Shown one piece after another: positions 24,785 through 34,118 of a DNA stretch of 64,000 bases (position 1 is its first letter; each line of letters opens with the position of its first letter). Location of the stretch: NCBI RefSeq assembly GCF_004345665.1, contig NZ_SLWR01000006.1, positions 337,677-401,676 on the forward strand. Reading direction: 5' to 3'. The DNA comes from Kribbella antiqua (GTDB lineage: Bacteria; Actinomycetota; Actinomycetes; Propionibacteriales; Kribbellaceae). A program made the position numbers and the translations under genes. Under the pieces are notes generated by a model. It was given only the letters and a program-made list of their open reading frames with translations, did not search any database and had not been told where the DNA came from.

Positions 24785-25393
24785 CTATAGCCAGCCGTTG
24801 TCCAGGGCGATGCGCGCGGCTTCGGCGCGGGTTCGGGCGCCGGTCTTGCCGATGGCGGCGGAGAGGTGGTTGCGGACGGTGCCTTCGGAGAGGTGGAGCT
24901 CCTTGGCGATGTCGGCGACGGTGCCGCCGTGACGGGCCGATCGCAGTACGTCGGACTCGCGGGCAGTGAGCGGACTGGTCCCGGCTACCAGGGTCTCCGC
25001 GGCCAGGCTCGGGTCGACCACCCGCAGGCCTTGGTGCACCCGTCGTACGGCGTCTGCCAATTGCGCCGCCGGCGTGTCCTTCACAACGAAGCCGGCCGCA
25101 CCGGCCTCCATCGCGCGCCGCAGGTACCCGGGCCGGCCGAAGGTGGTCACCATCAGCACCCGCACGCCCGGTACGGCGGATCGCAGCGCAGCGGCGGCCT
25201 CGATACCGTCCAGCCCAGGCATCTCCACGTCCAGCAACGCGACGTCAGGTTTCGACTTCTGCGCCGCCGGGATGACCTCGTCACCACGGCCGACCTCGGA
25301 CACCACCTCGAGGTCGGGTTCGAGGTCCAGCAGCGCGGCCAGGGCCCCACGGACCAGCGCCTGGTCATCGGCGATCAGCAGTCGAATGCTCAC
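24785..25393 (-). CDS. NarL/LuxR-family response regulator
   Basis: 202 residues. The receiver domain keeps the acidic pair (LIADDQALVRGAL), the phospho-accepting Asp in VALLDVEMPGLDG and the Lys in GFVVKDTPAAQL. The C-terminal LuxR helix-turn-helix is LTARESDVLRSARHG ... VADIAKELHLSEGTVRNHLS. Its GTG overlaps the kinase stop by 4 bp (GTGA). It is the last gene of a four-gene unit: ABC ATPase, ABC permease, kinase, regulator. It probably controls that exporter in response to membrane or antibiotic stress, as DesR/LiaR-type systems do. Confidence 0.94.
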   Translation of the reverse strand: MSIRLLIADDQALVRGALAALLDLEPDLEVVSEVGRGDEVIPAAQKSKPDVALLDVEMPGLDGIEAAAALRSAVPGVRVLMVTTFGRPGYLRRAMEAGAAGFVVKDTPAAQLADAVRRVHQGLRVVDPSLAAETLVAGTSPLTARESDVLRSARHGGTVADIAKELHLSEGTVRNHLSAAIGKTGARTRAEAARIALDNGWL

Positions 25394-26526
25394 AAGCCAA
25401 CCTTGACAGCCAGCCGGAAGCCGCCGCCAGGCGCCTTGCCGACCTGCACTCTCGCCCCGGCCTCGTCGGCCCGCTCGCGCAGTCCGATCAGCCCGTGACC
25501 CGACGCGCCGCCCCCGGGTGTCGGGCCCTTTCCGTCGTCCAGTACTTCGATCTGCGTGGCGCTCAGCCGGATGGTGCAACGCTTGGCGCCGGAGTGCCGT
25601 ACGACGTTCGTCACGCCCTCGCGGACCACCCACGCGAACAGCTCGCGGTTCTCCTCCGGGACCTCGTCGACCGTCGTCGGCAGCTCCGGCCTGATCTCCG
25701 CCGCCTTCAACGCGGCCCGCGCCGACACCAGTTCACCGGCGAGGCTCAATTCCCGATACCCCGCCACAGCCGCGCGTACGTCGGCCAGCGCCGCCCGCGC
25801 CAGGCCCTCCACGTCGGCGACCTCGGCCGCGGCCCGCTCCGGGTTGGCAGCGATCAGCCGGCCGGCCAGCTCAGCCTTGACCGTGATGACGGTCAGCGAG
25901 TGACCGAGGATGTCATGCAGGTCCCGAGCGAACCGGTTCCGCTCCTCCTGTACGGCGAGCTCCGCCATATCCTTGCGCGTCGCTGCCAGCTCAGTGGTGC
26001 GCTGGATCGCCCGGCGCATACCGAACACGGCCAAGGCGGCCAGGAAGATCGCGAACCCGTAGCTGCCGTCGTCGGACCACCCCGGAACCAGCCGCATCGA
26101 CAACTCGACGCCGCCCAGCAGTACGGCGACGACCCCGAGGGCGAAGCGGAGGTCGAGGGCCATCATGGCGGTCGCCGAGATGTACACCAGGCAGGTGAGC
26201 GCCTGTTGACCCGCCGCCGGGAGCATCGCGAGAACGAGGGCCAGCATGCCGCCCAGGTACGCCAGCCGCTGCCACAATGCCAGCCCGCCGGAGCCGAGCC
26301 CGACATGCCGGACCCAGCCGAAGAAGCCGACGTAGCTCGCAGCGAAGAGGAGCAGTGCAGCCAGACCGACCACCCGCGCGATGCCGTGGCTCTGGTTGAC
26401 GATCTGCTCGAACGGCTGGGCCAGGTAGAACAGCCAGACCCCAGCCGCAAGCCAGCCCCACCGGCGCGGTCCGGCGTCGTCGCTACGCTCGGCGAGGCCG
26501 TCCAGCAGGGCTGACTTGCTCTTCAT
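25390..26526 (-). CDS. DesK/NarX-type sensor histidine kinase
   Basis: 378 residues with five or six N-terminal membrane helices and little extracytoplasmic sequence, then a HisKA_3 dimerisation domain (ERNRFARDLHDILGHSLTVI with the phosphorylated His) and a HATPase domain (WVVREGVTNVVRHSGAKRC, LDDGKGPTPGGGASGHGLIG). Intramembrane-sensing kinases of this type monitor lipid or exporter state. ATG 26526 is taken as start; GTG three codons earlier is possible. It lies 49 bp behind the permease gene and overlaps its regulator. Confidence 0.94.
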   Translation of the reverse strand: MKSKSALLDGLAERSDDAGPRRWGWLAAGVWLFYLAQPFEQIVNQSHGIARVVGLAALLLFAASYVGFFGWVRHVGLGSGGLALWQRLAYLGGMLALVLAMLPAAGQQALTCLVYISATAMMALDLRFALGVVAVLLGGVELSMRLVPGWSDDGSYGFAIFLAALAVFGMRRAIQRTTELAATRKDMAELAVQEERNRFARDLHDILGHSLTVITVKAELAGRLIAANPERAAAEVADVEGLARAALADVRAAVAGYRELSLAGELVSARAALKAAEIRPELPTTVDEVPEENRELFAWVVREGVTNVVRHSGAKRCTIRLSATQIEVLDDGKGPTPGGGASGHGLIGLRERADEAGARVQVGKAPGGGFRLAVKVGL

Positions 26527-26575
26527 GATGGCCACCGTAAGCCTTGGGCGCTCAAGGCCGCTCGAGGCCGCCCCG

Positions 26576-27310
26576 TCAGGCCCGGGCGGTGTCGGCGCGG
26601 AACCGGCGCAGGCCGATCATTCCGAGGACGACGGTCCAGCCCAGCACGACCAGCAGGGCGTGGGTGTCCAGGCCACTCTGGGTGAGCGCACTGCGGGACG
26701 TCTGACCGGTCCAGTACGCCGGGGTCAGCTGGGCGATGTGCTTCATCAGCGACGGCATCTGGCTGACCGGCAGCCACAGTCCACCGAAGGCGGCGATCAG
26801 CATCGTGGCCAGTCCGGTGATCGGCTGCACGCTGTCCGGCTTGGCGACGTACCCGATGACGAGGCCGATGGCCGCGAACGGCAACGCACCCAGCCAGGAC
26901 ACCAGCGCGACCGTGATCCACTGCGAGGCGCTCAGGTGGACGTGGCCGAAGATCAGGCCGGCCAGGAACACCACGACCAGCGGCGGGATCGCCAGCAGCA
27001 GCGAGAGGAGCACCTTGGTGATCACGTAGGCCTGCGGCTTCAGCGGGGTGAGCCGCAGGGTGCGGTTCCAGCCGCCGTCGCGTTCGGCCGCGATCACGCC
27101 GCCGCTGCTCATCGCCGCGGACATCGACCCGAACATCCCCATACTCACCATCACGTAGGCGATCGCGGAGATCCCGCCTTCGCTGGCGTCCTTCGGCAGT
27201 GTGATCCCGAAGATGAGGAACAGCACGATCGGCATCAGCATCGAGAAGATCAGCACCCGCCGGTTCCGCAGGGTGCGGCGGATGTCAAAGATCAAATAGT
27301 CGCGGTTCAT
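26576..27310 (-). CDS. ABC-2 type exporter permease
   Basis: 244 residues with six membrane helices, including the ABC-2 signature area FGSMSAAMSSGGVIAAERDG followed by WNRTLRLTPLKPQAYVITKV. Partner of the ATPase encoded upstream (4-bp overlap), forming a two-component exporter of the drug/lipid type. Position ahead of a membrane-sensing two-component system suggests efflux of an envelope-active compound. Confidence 0.92.
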   Translation of the reverse strand: MNRDYLIFDIRRTLRNRRVLIFSMLMPIVLFLIFGITLPKDASEGGISAIAYVMVSMGMFGSMSAAMSSGGVIAAERDGGWNRTLRLTPLKPQAYVITKVLLSLLLAIPPLVVVFLAGLIFGHVHLSASQWITVALVSWLGALPFAAIGLVIGYVAKPDSVQPITGLATMLIAAFGGLWLPVSQMPSLMKHIAQLTPAYWTGQTSRSALTQSGLDTHALLVVLGWTVVLGMIGLRRFRADTARA

Positions 27311-28206
27311 GCTGCGCTCTCCTGCTCTGCACTGATCGCCAGTACGGCGTCCTCGAGGTCGGCTGAGGTCACTTCGATGTCATGGGCGCTGGTGTTGGTC
27401 AGCAGGTAGCGCAGGGTGTCGTCGGAGTCCGCGCACTGCAGCAGCACCACGTCGCCACGGGTCTCCACGTTCCGTACGCCGGGCAGCGACGCCAGCATGG
27501 CCAGGTCGGCACCGGGCACGGTCGCGCGGATCCGCCGGCCGGACACACTCGCCTTGATCTGCGCGGCGGTGCCGTCGGCAACTACTTTCCCGTGGCGCAT
27601 GAGGACGACGCGATCGGCGTACGCATCGGCCTCTTCCAGGTAGTGGGTGGCGAACAGCACGGTCCGGCCGCGGGCGGTCTCGGCGTGCATCGACGCCCAG
27701 AAGTCGCGGCGGGACTCGACGTCCATCCCGGTGGTCGGCTCGTCCAGCACGATCAGGTCCGGCTGCGGGATGATCGCCATCGCGAACCGCACCCGCTGCT
27801 TCTGACCGCCGGACAGGCCCTTCATCTTCCGATCGGCCAGATCGGCGATCCCGGCCCGGTCGAGCGCCTCGCCGACCGGCATCGGGTTCTTGTGCAGCCC
27901 CGCGACCAGGTTGATCAGTTCGCCGACCTTGGCGTCCTCGATGATCCCGCCGCTCTGCAGCATCACGCCGACCTGACCTGCTCCGATCGCGTCTGTTGGT
28001 GTCCCGCCGTACACCTGGACGCTGCCCTGGTCCGGCCGGACCAGCCCGAGCAGCATCTCGATCGTGGTGGACTTCCCGGCGCCGTTCGGCCCCAGCAACG
28101 CCACCACCTCGCCGGCCCGGATGGTCAGATCCACCCCGGCGACCGCCTGCACCGCCCCGTACTTCTTGGTCACACCGGTGAGGGTGACCGCAGTCTGTGT
28201 CGTCAT
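27307..28206 (-). CDS. ABC exporter ATP-binding protein
   Basis: 299 residues. Walker A LLGPNGAGKSTTIEML near residue 40, Q-loop VMLQSGGI, signature MKGLSGGQKQRVRFAM, Walker B LIVLDEPTTGMD and switch His FATHYLEEADAY. The C-terminal 70 residues are the regulatory extension found in DrrA/CcmA-like drug exporters. ATG 28206 is chosen; the longer frame adds a non-coding-looking N-terminus. First gene of the exporter/two-component operon. Confidence 0.95.
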   Translation of the reverse strand: MTTQTAVTLTGVTKKYGAVQAVAGVDLTIRAGEVVALLGPNGAGKSTTIEMLLGLVRPDQGSVQVYGGTPTDAIGAGQVGVMLQSGGIIEDAKVGELINLVAGLHKNPMPVGEALDRAGIADLADRKMKGLSGGQKQRVRFAMAIIPQPDLIVLDEPTTGMDVESRRDFWASMHAETARGRTVLFATHYLEEADAYADRVVLMRHGKVVADGTAAQIKASVSGRRIRATVPGADLAMLASLPGVRNVETRGDVVLLQCADSDDTLRYLLTNTSAHDIEVTSADLEDAVLAISAEQESAA

Positions 28207-28338
28207 ACCCAGAAGCCTCGCGCCGTCCGCCGATCCACCCCTGGATCGAGCGTCACGACGTACCCATGACATCCGTCAGCCGACTCTCAGGGCCACTTCT
28301 CAGGGTTGTGGTTGGGGTGGGTTGGGAACGGCGGTTGT

Positions 28339-29124
28339 ATGGGTGTGTTGCGGGTGATGACGTGGAACGTGTGGTGGCGGTTCGGGCCGGTGTGGGTCGC
28401 GCGGCACGAGGCGATCGCGCAGACGCTGCGTGCCGTGGACCCGGATGTCGTTGCGTTACAGGAGGTTTGGGGGACCAGGGCAACGAATCAGGTGGCGGCG
28501 CTCGGCGCTGAGTTGGAGTTGCATGCGGCGTACGCCGGTCCGTCCTACCCGCCGGCGACGGATGTGGCGCGGGACCCGCGGGATGCCGGGGTCGAGATCG
28601 GGATCGGGTTGCTGAGCCGGTGGGAGATCACCGGCTGGCGGGTGGTGCCGATGCCTGCTCGGCATCGTGCGTTCGATCCGGTGGCCGTGGTTGCGACAGT
28701 TGCGCATCCGGTCGCACCGTTGCGTGTCGTCATGGGTTGTCTCGAGTACGACCCGGCGTACAACGATGATCGGCTCGCCCAGGCCGCGCTGCTGGCCGAG
28801 CTCGCGACGGATCCGGCGCTGGACGGTCCGCTGCCGATTGTGGTCGCGGGTGATCTCAACGCGCCGCCGGGCAGTCCGTTGCTGCGGCCGCTGTCCGACG
28901 TACTTACCGACGCATGGCCGGCCGGGGCTGGCGATCCGTCCGTGGCGACCGCACCCGCCGAGGCCGGCCCGGAGTTACTGGGGCAACGGATCGACCACGT
29001 GTACTTCCGACCAGGCCGCTTCAACCACCCAGTCACAGTCATCGCCACCTCGACAGCCGGCGACCCAATCGACGGCATCACCCCATCAGACCACCGCGCC
29101 CTCGTCTGCACCCTGAACTTCTGA
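28339..29124 (+). CDS. endonuclease/exonuclease/phosphatase family protein
   Basis: 261 residues with the EEP fold: RVMTWNVWWR, DPDVVALQEVWG (metal-binding Glu), VVAGDLNAPPGSPLLRP and the C-terminal TPSDHRALVCTL with the catalytic Asp-His. These enzymes cleave phosphodiesters of nucleic acids, phospholipids or inositol phosphates. No signal peptide. ATG 28339 has only a weak ribosome-binding site; an upstream in-frame ATG at 28306 looks less likely. It stands alone, divergent from the ABC operon and convergent with the phosphotransferase. Confidence 0.88.
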   Translation: MGVLRVMTWNVWWRFGPVWVARHEAIAQTLRAVDPDVVALQEVWGTRATNQVAALGAELELHAAYAGPSYPPATDVARDPRDAGVEIGIGLLSRWEITGWRVVPMPARHRAFDPVAVVATVAHPVAPLRVVMGCLEYDPAYNDDRLAQAALLAELATDPALDGPLPIVVAGDLNAPPGSPLLRPLSDVLTDAWPAGAGDPSVATAPAEAGPELLGQRIDHVYFRPGRFNHPVTVIATSTAGDPIDGITPSDHRALVCTLNF

Positions 29125-29137
29125 GGATGCTCACGCA

Positions 29138-30082
29138 TTATCCGAGGCGCCGTAGCGCTGTCTCGATAGCGACCTCGACCCGGGAAGTCATGCCGGGTAC
29201 ATCGACGGGACGGCGCCCAGCGACCTGACCACGGATCCACTTCGGCCCGCTGTCGTCATAGTGCAGCAGGGCATACAGGTCCCACCACGGATCGAGAGTC
29301 ACCCCTGCGATCGACTCATAGAGCGACCGAAGCTGCTCCGACCACTCGGGCGAGTAGAGCGCCGCCAAGTATCGCCGGCAGTGCCCGACGTCAATCGCGC
29401 GCGACCCCCGATGGATGGAGTTCCAGTCGGTCAGTCCAGTAATCCTTCCGCGCGACCACAGCATGTTGACAGGCAGGAGATCGCAGTGCAGAAAGACGGC
29501 AGTGTCCTCTGGCGGCGGCGCCGCCATGACACCAAACGCCGCCTTCCACACAGCCGGCTTCTGTGCGCCGACCGGCACCTGAAACCCGTCTAGAGGAGCG
29601 ATCCAAGAATCCGTCCAAGGTCTGAACATCTTCGCGGGGAGATCGAGGGAATGCAGCAGTACAGCAATCTCCGCGATCCTCGTCATCCACGACCGAGGTT
29701 CCGCCGGATTGAGGTGAACATGCCCCGGCAACCGTGTCATCAGCAACGATGGCGAGCCCCCCGTCGAAGCACCAGCAACGTCAGTAGCCAGGATGCTCGG
29801 AACCGGGAGCCCGCTTCCCGCCACCACACCAAGGTTGGCGATCTCCTTCTCCAAGCTCCCCTGCAGGCCGAGCCCGCCCGGATACTGCCGCAGTACGACG
29901 AACGTTCGCATTCCACGTCGCTCGACAGTCAGCCGATGCACGGCGGAGCAGACGCCACCGGTCAATCGGCGATAGCCGACGATTCGACTGCCCCGACCCA
30001 TCGACGCCGCAACCCAGGCGAGAGTCTCCGCGGAGGGCCGATGCTGCCTGAACCCGCCATCCCTCCAGTCGCCGTCGGTCAT
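29138..30082 (-). CDS. APH-family phosphotransferase
   Basis: About 314 residues with an aminoglycoside-phosphotransferase/choline-kinase-like fold. The catalytic loop is VFLHCDLLPVNMLWSRGRIT (HxDxxxxN) followed by GLTDWNSIHRGS, where an Asp-Trp pair replaces the usual DxE/DxD metal motif but keeps the Asp. An N-terminal ATP lobe reads YRRLTGGVCSAVHRL and FVVLRQYPGGLG. The target may be an antibiotic or a small alcohol. The start is uncertain: ATG 30082 lacks a good ribosome-binding site; GTG 30145 upstream is in frame. Confidence 0.82.
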   Translation of the reverse strand: MTDGDWRDGGFRQHRPSAETLAWVAASMGRGSRIVGYRRLTGGVCSAVHRLTVERRGMRTFVVLRQYPGGLGLQGSLEKEIANLGVVAGSGLPVPSILATDVAGASTGGSPSLLMTRLPGHVHLNPAEPRSWMTRIAEIAVLLHSLDLPAKMFRPWTDSWIAPLDGFQVPVGAQKPAVWKAAFGVMAAPPPEDTAVFLHCDLLPVNMLWSRGRITGLTDWNSIHRGSRAIDVGHCRRYLAALYSPEWSEQLRSLYESIAGVTLDPWWDLYALLHYDDSGPKWIRGQVAGRRPVDVPGMTSRVEVAIETALRRLG

Positions 30083-30230
30083 GAGCGCGAGCCTATTCGT
30101 CAGGTGCCTGCGGCGATACGGGTTTTCCAACGCCACCTGCCGCACCAGAGCTGATTCGAGGCGACCTTGGGCACGGTTCGACTGTTTTGGAGTGTGGTTT
30201 TTGGTTGGTGGGTTCTCAAGGTGGGCGGTG

Positions 30231-30911
30231 TCAGGGGGTGCGGAGGGTGTGGAGGCCTTGCCAGAGGAGGTTCTGGAGGGTTTGGGCTACTTTTTCGGGG
30301 GTGGGTGGGGCGGGGATGCGGCTGCGCCAGATGGCGAGGCGTTCGGTGGCGCCGGAGATGCTTTGGGCAACGATCTCGATCTCGTCCGGGTCGGCGGTGC
30401 GGCCGGGTGGGAGGTTCATCCGGACCATGGCGGCGATGAGTTCGATGAAGGCGGCGCGGACCTCATCGGTGGCGGCCGCGGCGGGGCCGGCGGCCGGGCC
30501 CATGCCGAGCATGCCCTCGTCGATCAGCACCGACCACGTCTGCGGGTGGTCGTCGAGGAACTCGAACCAGGCGACGAAACCGGCGTACAGCGCGTCCTCG
30601 GCGTCGCCCGCGGCCAGCACCGCGTCGGACACCGTCTCCAGCAGTTGAGCCCGCAGCCGCGCCAGGCAGGCGAGGAACAGGCCGTCCTTGGAGCCGTAGT
30701 ACTGGTAGATCAGCGGCTTCGACACCCCGACCTCAGCAGCCACGTCATCCATCGACGTCCCCTGATACCCCCGCTCCCCGAAAATCCGCTCGGCAGCCTC
30801 CAGAATCTCCCGCTCCCGAGCCCGCCGATCCCGCCGCCGCTTAACCGGCCCGCCGTTCTCAGCGGCGGCGCTCTCCGTGGTTGGGGGTGTGTTATGCGTG
30901 GTGGAGGTCAC
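30231..30911 (-). CDS. TetR-family transcriptional regulator
   Basis: 226 residues. A 25-residue disordered basic arm precedes the helix-turn-helix (ILEAAERIFGERGYQGTSMD, DVAAEVGVSKPLIYQYYGSK). The ligand domain ends with PEKVAQTLQNLLWQGLHTL. Divergent from a flavin monooxygenase gene, with a perfect dyad between; it likely represses both. GTG 30911 is preceded by TAAGCT with a 6-nt gap, suggesting a leaderless message. Confidence 0.93.
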   Translation of the reverse strand: MTSTTHNTPPTTESAAAENGGPVKRRRDRRAREREILEAAERIFGERGYQGTSMDDVAAEVGVSKPLIYQYYGSKDGLFLACLARLRAQLLETVSDAVLAAGDAEDALYAGFVAWFEFLDDHPQTWSVLIDEGMLGMGPAAGPAAAATDEVRAAFIELIAAMVRMNLPPGRTADPDEIEIVAQSISGATERLAIWRSRIPAPPTPEKVAQTLQNLLWQGLHTLRTP

Positions 30912-30917
30912 TTGCGT

Positions 30918-30955
30918 AGCTTAACTGACTCCGAGTAACTTACTGCGAGTAAGTT
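30918..30955. promoter_or_regulatory. TetR operator AACTTACT-GCG-AGTAAGTT and tetR -10
   Basis: A perfect 8-bp inverted repeat with a 3-nt centre occupies 30937-30955. TAAGCT on the minus strand (30923-30918) is the probable tetR -10, so the dyad covers the -35 area of tetR and lies 26 bp before the monooxygenase start. Confidence 0.75.
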
Positions 30956-30980
30956 CTTCTCGGCAGGCTGGAGGAACCGG

Positions 30981-32444
30981 ATGGCGCGGGAGAGTGGGCA
31001 TCACCGGATCGTTGTGGTGGGCACCGGGTTTGCCGGGATCGGGATGGCGGTGCGGCTCAAACAGGCCGGGTACGACGACTTCGTCGTACTGGAGCGAGCG
31101 CAGGATGTCGGTGGGACGTGGCGGGACAACACCTACCCGGGCTGCCGGTGTGATGTGCCGTCGCATCTGTATTCGTTTTCCTTCGCGCCCAACCCGGACT
31201 GGTCGTCGACCTTCTCCCCGCAACCCGAGATCGAGGACTACCTCCGCGACGTCACCGACCGCTTCGGCGTCCGCCCGCACATCCGCTTCGGCCACGCGGT
31301 CGAGTCGGCGCACTGGGAGGACGGGCAGTGGCGGATCCGCACGATCCAGGGCGAGTTCACCGCTCAGTTCCTGGTGTCCGGCATGGGTCCGCTGGCCGAG
31401 CCGTCGTACCCGCAACTCCGCGGCATCGAGTCCTTCGATGGCGACGTCTTCCACTCGGCGCAGTGGAATCACGAGCTGAATTTCAGCGGTCGCAAGGTCG
31501 CGGTGATCGGGACCGGCGCGTCGGCGATCCAGTTCGTGCCGGCGATCCAGCCCGAGGTCGAGGAGCTGCATCTGTTCCAGCGCACGCCGCCGTGGATCAT
31601 GCCGCGGCCGGACCGCACGATCACCCCGGCGGAGAAGGCGGTCTTCCGGCGATTTCCCCTTGCGCAGAAGGCGATCCGGTCCTGGATCTACTGGAGCCGC
31701 GAGGCGATGGTGCTCGGCTTCGCGAAGCTGCCGGCGATCATGCGGCAGGTGCAGAAGGTTTCCGAGAAGCACCTCGAGCACCAGATCCGCGACCCGCTGC
31801 TGCGCGCCAAGCTGACGCCGGATTACACCCTGGGCTGCAAGCGGGTGCTGATCTCCGACGACTACTACCCGGCGATCACGCAGCCCAATGTCGAGGTGAT
31901 CACTGATCAGATCGCGGAGGTGACGCCGACCGGGATCGTCACCGGGGACGGTGTGAAGCACGAGGTCGACTCGATCATCTACGGCACCGGATTCCGGGTC
32001 ACCGACCTGCCGGTGATGGACATGGTGCACGGCCGCGACGGAGTCTCGCTGCGCGAGGCGTGGTCCGACGGCATGCAGGCCTACCTCGGTACGGCGATCT
32101 CCGGCTTCCCCAACTTCTTCATGCTGATCGGCCCGAACACCGGGCTCGGGCACACCTCCATGGTGTTCATGATCGAGTCGCAGATCGCCTACATCCTGGA
32201 CGCGCTCACGACGATCGACGTGAACGGGCTGCGTGAGGTCGAGGTCCGGGCGGAGGTGCAGCGTGCGTTTGTCGATGGTGTGCGCTCGTCGATGCGGAAC
32301 ACGGTCTGGACCCGCGGTGGCTGCACGAGCTGGTATCTCGACGCGCAGGGCCGGAACACGACCATCTGGCCGTCGTTCACCTTCCGCTTCCGGCAGCTGA
32401 CCAGGCGGTTCAACTCGGCTGACTATCAGACGCTCGATATGTGA
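30981..32444 (+). CDS. FAD-dependent monooxygenase, Baeyer-Villiger-like
   Basis: 487 residues. First Rossmann motif VVVGTGFAGIGMAVRLKQAG near residue 12, then GGTWRDNTYPGCRCDVPSH, the BVMO fingerprint region FDGDVFHSAQWNHE (FxGxxxHxxxW with Asn after Trp instead of Pro/Asp), and the second NADPH motif VAVIGTGASAIQFVPAI. Such enzymes insert oxygen next to ketones or oxidise heteroatoms using NADPH and O2. GGAGG lies 6 nt before ATG 30981. Its expression should respond to the ligand of the divergent TetR, perhaps its own substrate. Confidence 0.93.
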   Translation: MARESGHHRIVVVGTGFAGIGMAVRLKQAGYDDFVVLERAQDVGGTWRDNTYPGCRCDVPSHLYSFSFAPNPDWSSTFSPQPEIEDYLRDVTDRFGVRPHIRFGHAVESAHWEDGQWRIRTIQGEFTAQFLVSGMGPLAEPSYPQLRGIESFDGDVFHSAQWNHELNFSGRKVAVIGTGASAIQFVPAIQPEVEELHLFQRTPPWIMPRPDRTITPAEKAVFRRFPLAQKAIRSWIYWSREAMVLGFAKLPAIMRQVQKVSEKHLEHQIRDPLLRAKLTPDYTLGCKRVLISDDYYPAITQPNVEVITDQIAEVTPTGIVTGDGVKHEVDSIIYGTGFRVTDLPVMDMVHGRDGVSLREAWSDGMQAYLGTAISGFPNFFMLIGPNTGLGHTSMVFMIESQIAYILDALTTIDVNGLREVEVRAEVQRAFVDGVRSSMRNTVWTRGGCTSWYLDAQGRNTTIWPSFTFRFRQLTRRFNSADYQTLDM

Positions 32445-32502
32445 CATTCATCGTGTTACATTCGATCGGTCAGATGGCTGATGGCTGATCGGAGGCGGTG
32501 CC

Positions 32503-33891
32503 GTGGTCGAGCTGCTGGTTCCGTTGCACGGGATCGGGGGCCGCGGCGATCTGCCGGTGCCGCTGTGGCTGGCGATCTACTCCGCCGCCGCCGCGGTGGC
32601 TGTCTCGTTCTTCGCGCTGGCTGCGTTCTGGTCGCGACCACGGTTCGAAGTTACTGCCGGTAAGTCGCTCGGGGCGCTCACCAAGCTGATCGACGCCCGG
32701 CCGACGCGGCTGCTGCTCAAAGCCGTCGGCCTGGTGGCTCTCGTGCTGCTGCTCGCAACAGCCTGGTTCGGCAGCAGTTCGCCCGCACTCAACCCAGCGC
32801 CGACTTGGCTGTACGTGTGGATCTGGGTCGGCATCATTCCGCTGTCCTTGGTCTGTGGCCCGATCTGGCGCCTGGCCAACCCCCTATGCACCCTCGCGTC
32901 ACTCGCGTGCAGCACGTTGGGCCGGGGCGTGGGTGGGGAGTTGGAGGAGGGGGCGCGTACGGCGTCTGGGCGGAGGGTGCGTGGGGGGTCGTATCGGGGG
33001 TTGCCGGAGGGGGTTGGTTGCTGGCCGGCGGTTGTCGGGTTGGCTGGGTTTTTGTGGCTTGAGTTGGTGTATCCGGTTGGTTCCGAGCCGTTGGCTGTTG
33101 CGGTGTTTGTGACGATGTATGCCGTTCTGAATGTTGCTGGTGGCATCGTTTATGGGCCGGAGTGGTTTCGGGTTGGGGACGGCTTTGAGGTGTATGCGGA
33201 GCTGCTTGCGCGGTTGAGTCCGATTGGGCGCGGTGGTGATGGAGAGCTGGAGCTGCGTAATCCGTTGGCTGGGTTGGCGGCCACGCCGCAGGAGCCGGGT
33301 GTTGTTGGGTTGCTGTGTTTGTTGCTTGGGTCAACGGCTTTTGACGGGATCTCGCGGTGGTCGGCCTGGGTGCGGTCGAGCGGTGATCTCGGCCGGACGG
33401 AGCACATCGTCGTACACACGCTTGGGCTTGCGGTGGCGGTGGGGGTTGTGTCTGTTGTTTTCGTACTTCCGGCCCGGGCTGCCGGGGCGGCGCGGGTGCG
33501 GGCTGGGGTGGTTGGCCGGGCGGGGTTGCCGGGGGCGTTTGTGCATTCGCTGGTGCCGATCGCGATTGGGTATGCGGTGGCGCACTACTTCTCGTTTGCG
33601 ATGTTCCAGGGGCAGGAAGGGGTGCTGCTGGCGGCGGATCCGTTCGGGCGCGGCTGGGATCTGCTCGGGACCGCGGGTGTGCGGGTCGACTACGCGTTCC
33701 TCGGCACCGGGTTCATCGCCGGGGTCCAGATCGGTGCGATCGTGGCCGGACACGTACTTGGGGTTGTGGCCGCGCATGATCGGGCGGCTGAGCTGTTCCG
33801 TCGGCGGCAGTTGCGGCGGGCGCAGTATCCGATGCTGGCGGCGATCGTCGCGTTCACCGCCGGCGGGATCGCGTTGGTGACGGCGTCATGA
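32503..33891 (+). CDS. large polytopic membrane protein (unknown)
   Basis: 462 residues with about nine or ten membrane helices, e.g. PLWLAIYSAAAAVAVSFFAL, AVGLVALVLLLATAWF, VWIWVGIIPLSLVCGPIW and AVAVFVTMYAVLNVAGGIV. Conserved-looking His residues lie in membrane or loop positions (EHIVVHTLGLA, VHSLVPIAIGYAVAHYFSF, AGHVLGVVAAHDR). Proteins of this shape in actinobacteria are sometimes labelled fenitrothion hydrolase by similarity; I recall this only loosely and do not assert it. The middle third uses T/G-rich wobble bases unlike the flanks. GTG 32503 has GGAGGCGGTGCC upstream. A 4-bp overlap links it to the next small gene. Confidence 0.75.
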   Translation: MVELLVPLHGIGGRGDLPVPLWLAIYSAAAAVAVSFFALAAFWSRPRFEVTAGKSLGALTKLIDARPTRLLLKAVGLVALVLLLATAWFGSSSPALNPAPTWLYVWIWVGIIPLSLVCGPIWRLANPLCTLASLACSTLGRGVGGELEEGARTASGRRVRGGSYRGLPEGVGCWPAVVGLAGFLWLELVYPVGSEPLAVAVFVTMYAVLNVAGGIVYGPEWFRVGDGFEVYAELLARLSPIGRGGDGELELRNPLAGLAATPQEPGVVGLLCLLLGSTAFDGISRWSAWVRSSGDLGRTEHIVVHTLGLAVAVGVVSVVFVLPARAAGAARVRAGVVGRAGLPGAFVHSLVPIAIGYAVAHYFSFAMFQGQEGVLLAADPFGRGWDLLGTAGVRVDYAFLGTGFIAGVQIGAIVAGHVLGVVAAHDRAAELFRRRQLRRAQYPMLAAIVAFTAGGIALVTAS

Positions 33892-34118
33892 TCGTTCTCC
33901 ACCTGGGCGGGATCCCGGAGACTGCGATGGTCCTCGGCCCGATCCTTCTGATCATCGCGTTCCTCCGCATCGCTCGCCGCAACGAGGCAACCCTGCCCGA
34001 CGACGAGTACGACGACTTGGACGCTGAACTCGGCGATCTCCCGAGCCGAGCGCAAAAGGCTGGTGGGGAGGGTACGGGCGTGGGACGGTGGGCGGGTGGA
34101 GGTTGCGGAGGTGAGTGA
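33888..34118 (+). CDS. small single-helix membrane protein
   Basis: 76 residues: one hydrophobic segment (MVLGPILLIIAFLRIARR) followed by an acidic stretch (PDDEYDDLDAELGDL) and a Gly-rich tail. ATG 33888 lies in a 4-bp overlap (ATGA) with the polytopic protein gene, so the two are probably subunits of one complex. The Gly-rich C-terminus overlaps the start of the YjbR-like gene and may be shortened in relatives. Confidence 0.7.
   Translation: MIVLHLGGIPETAMVLGPILLIIAFLRIARRNEATLPDDEYDDLDAELGDLPSRAQKAGGEGTGVGRWAGGGCGGE

Noticed and set aside
24785..25633. N-terminal extension of the response regulator
   Set aside because: The added 79 residues are antisense-like Arg/Gly sequence overlapping the kinase; GTG 25393 gives a perfect receiver start and 4-bp overlap.
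30921..32447. 508-codon frame opposite the monooxygenase
   Set aside because: Shadow frame rich in Arg/His/Asp with no domain; the + strand FAD enzyme is unambiguous.
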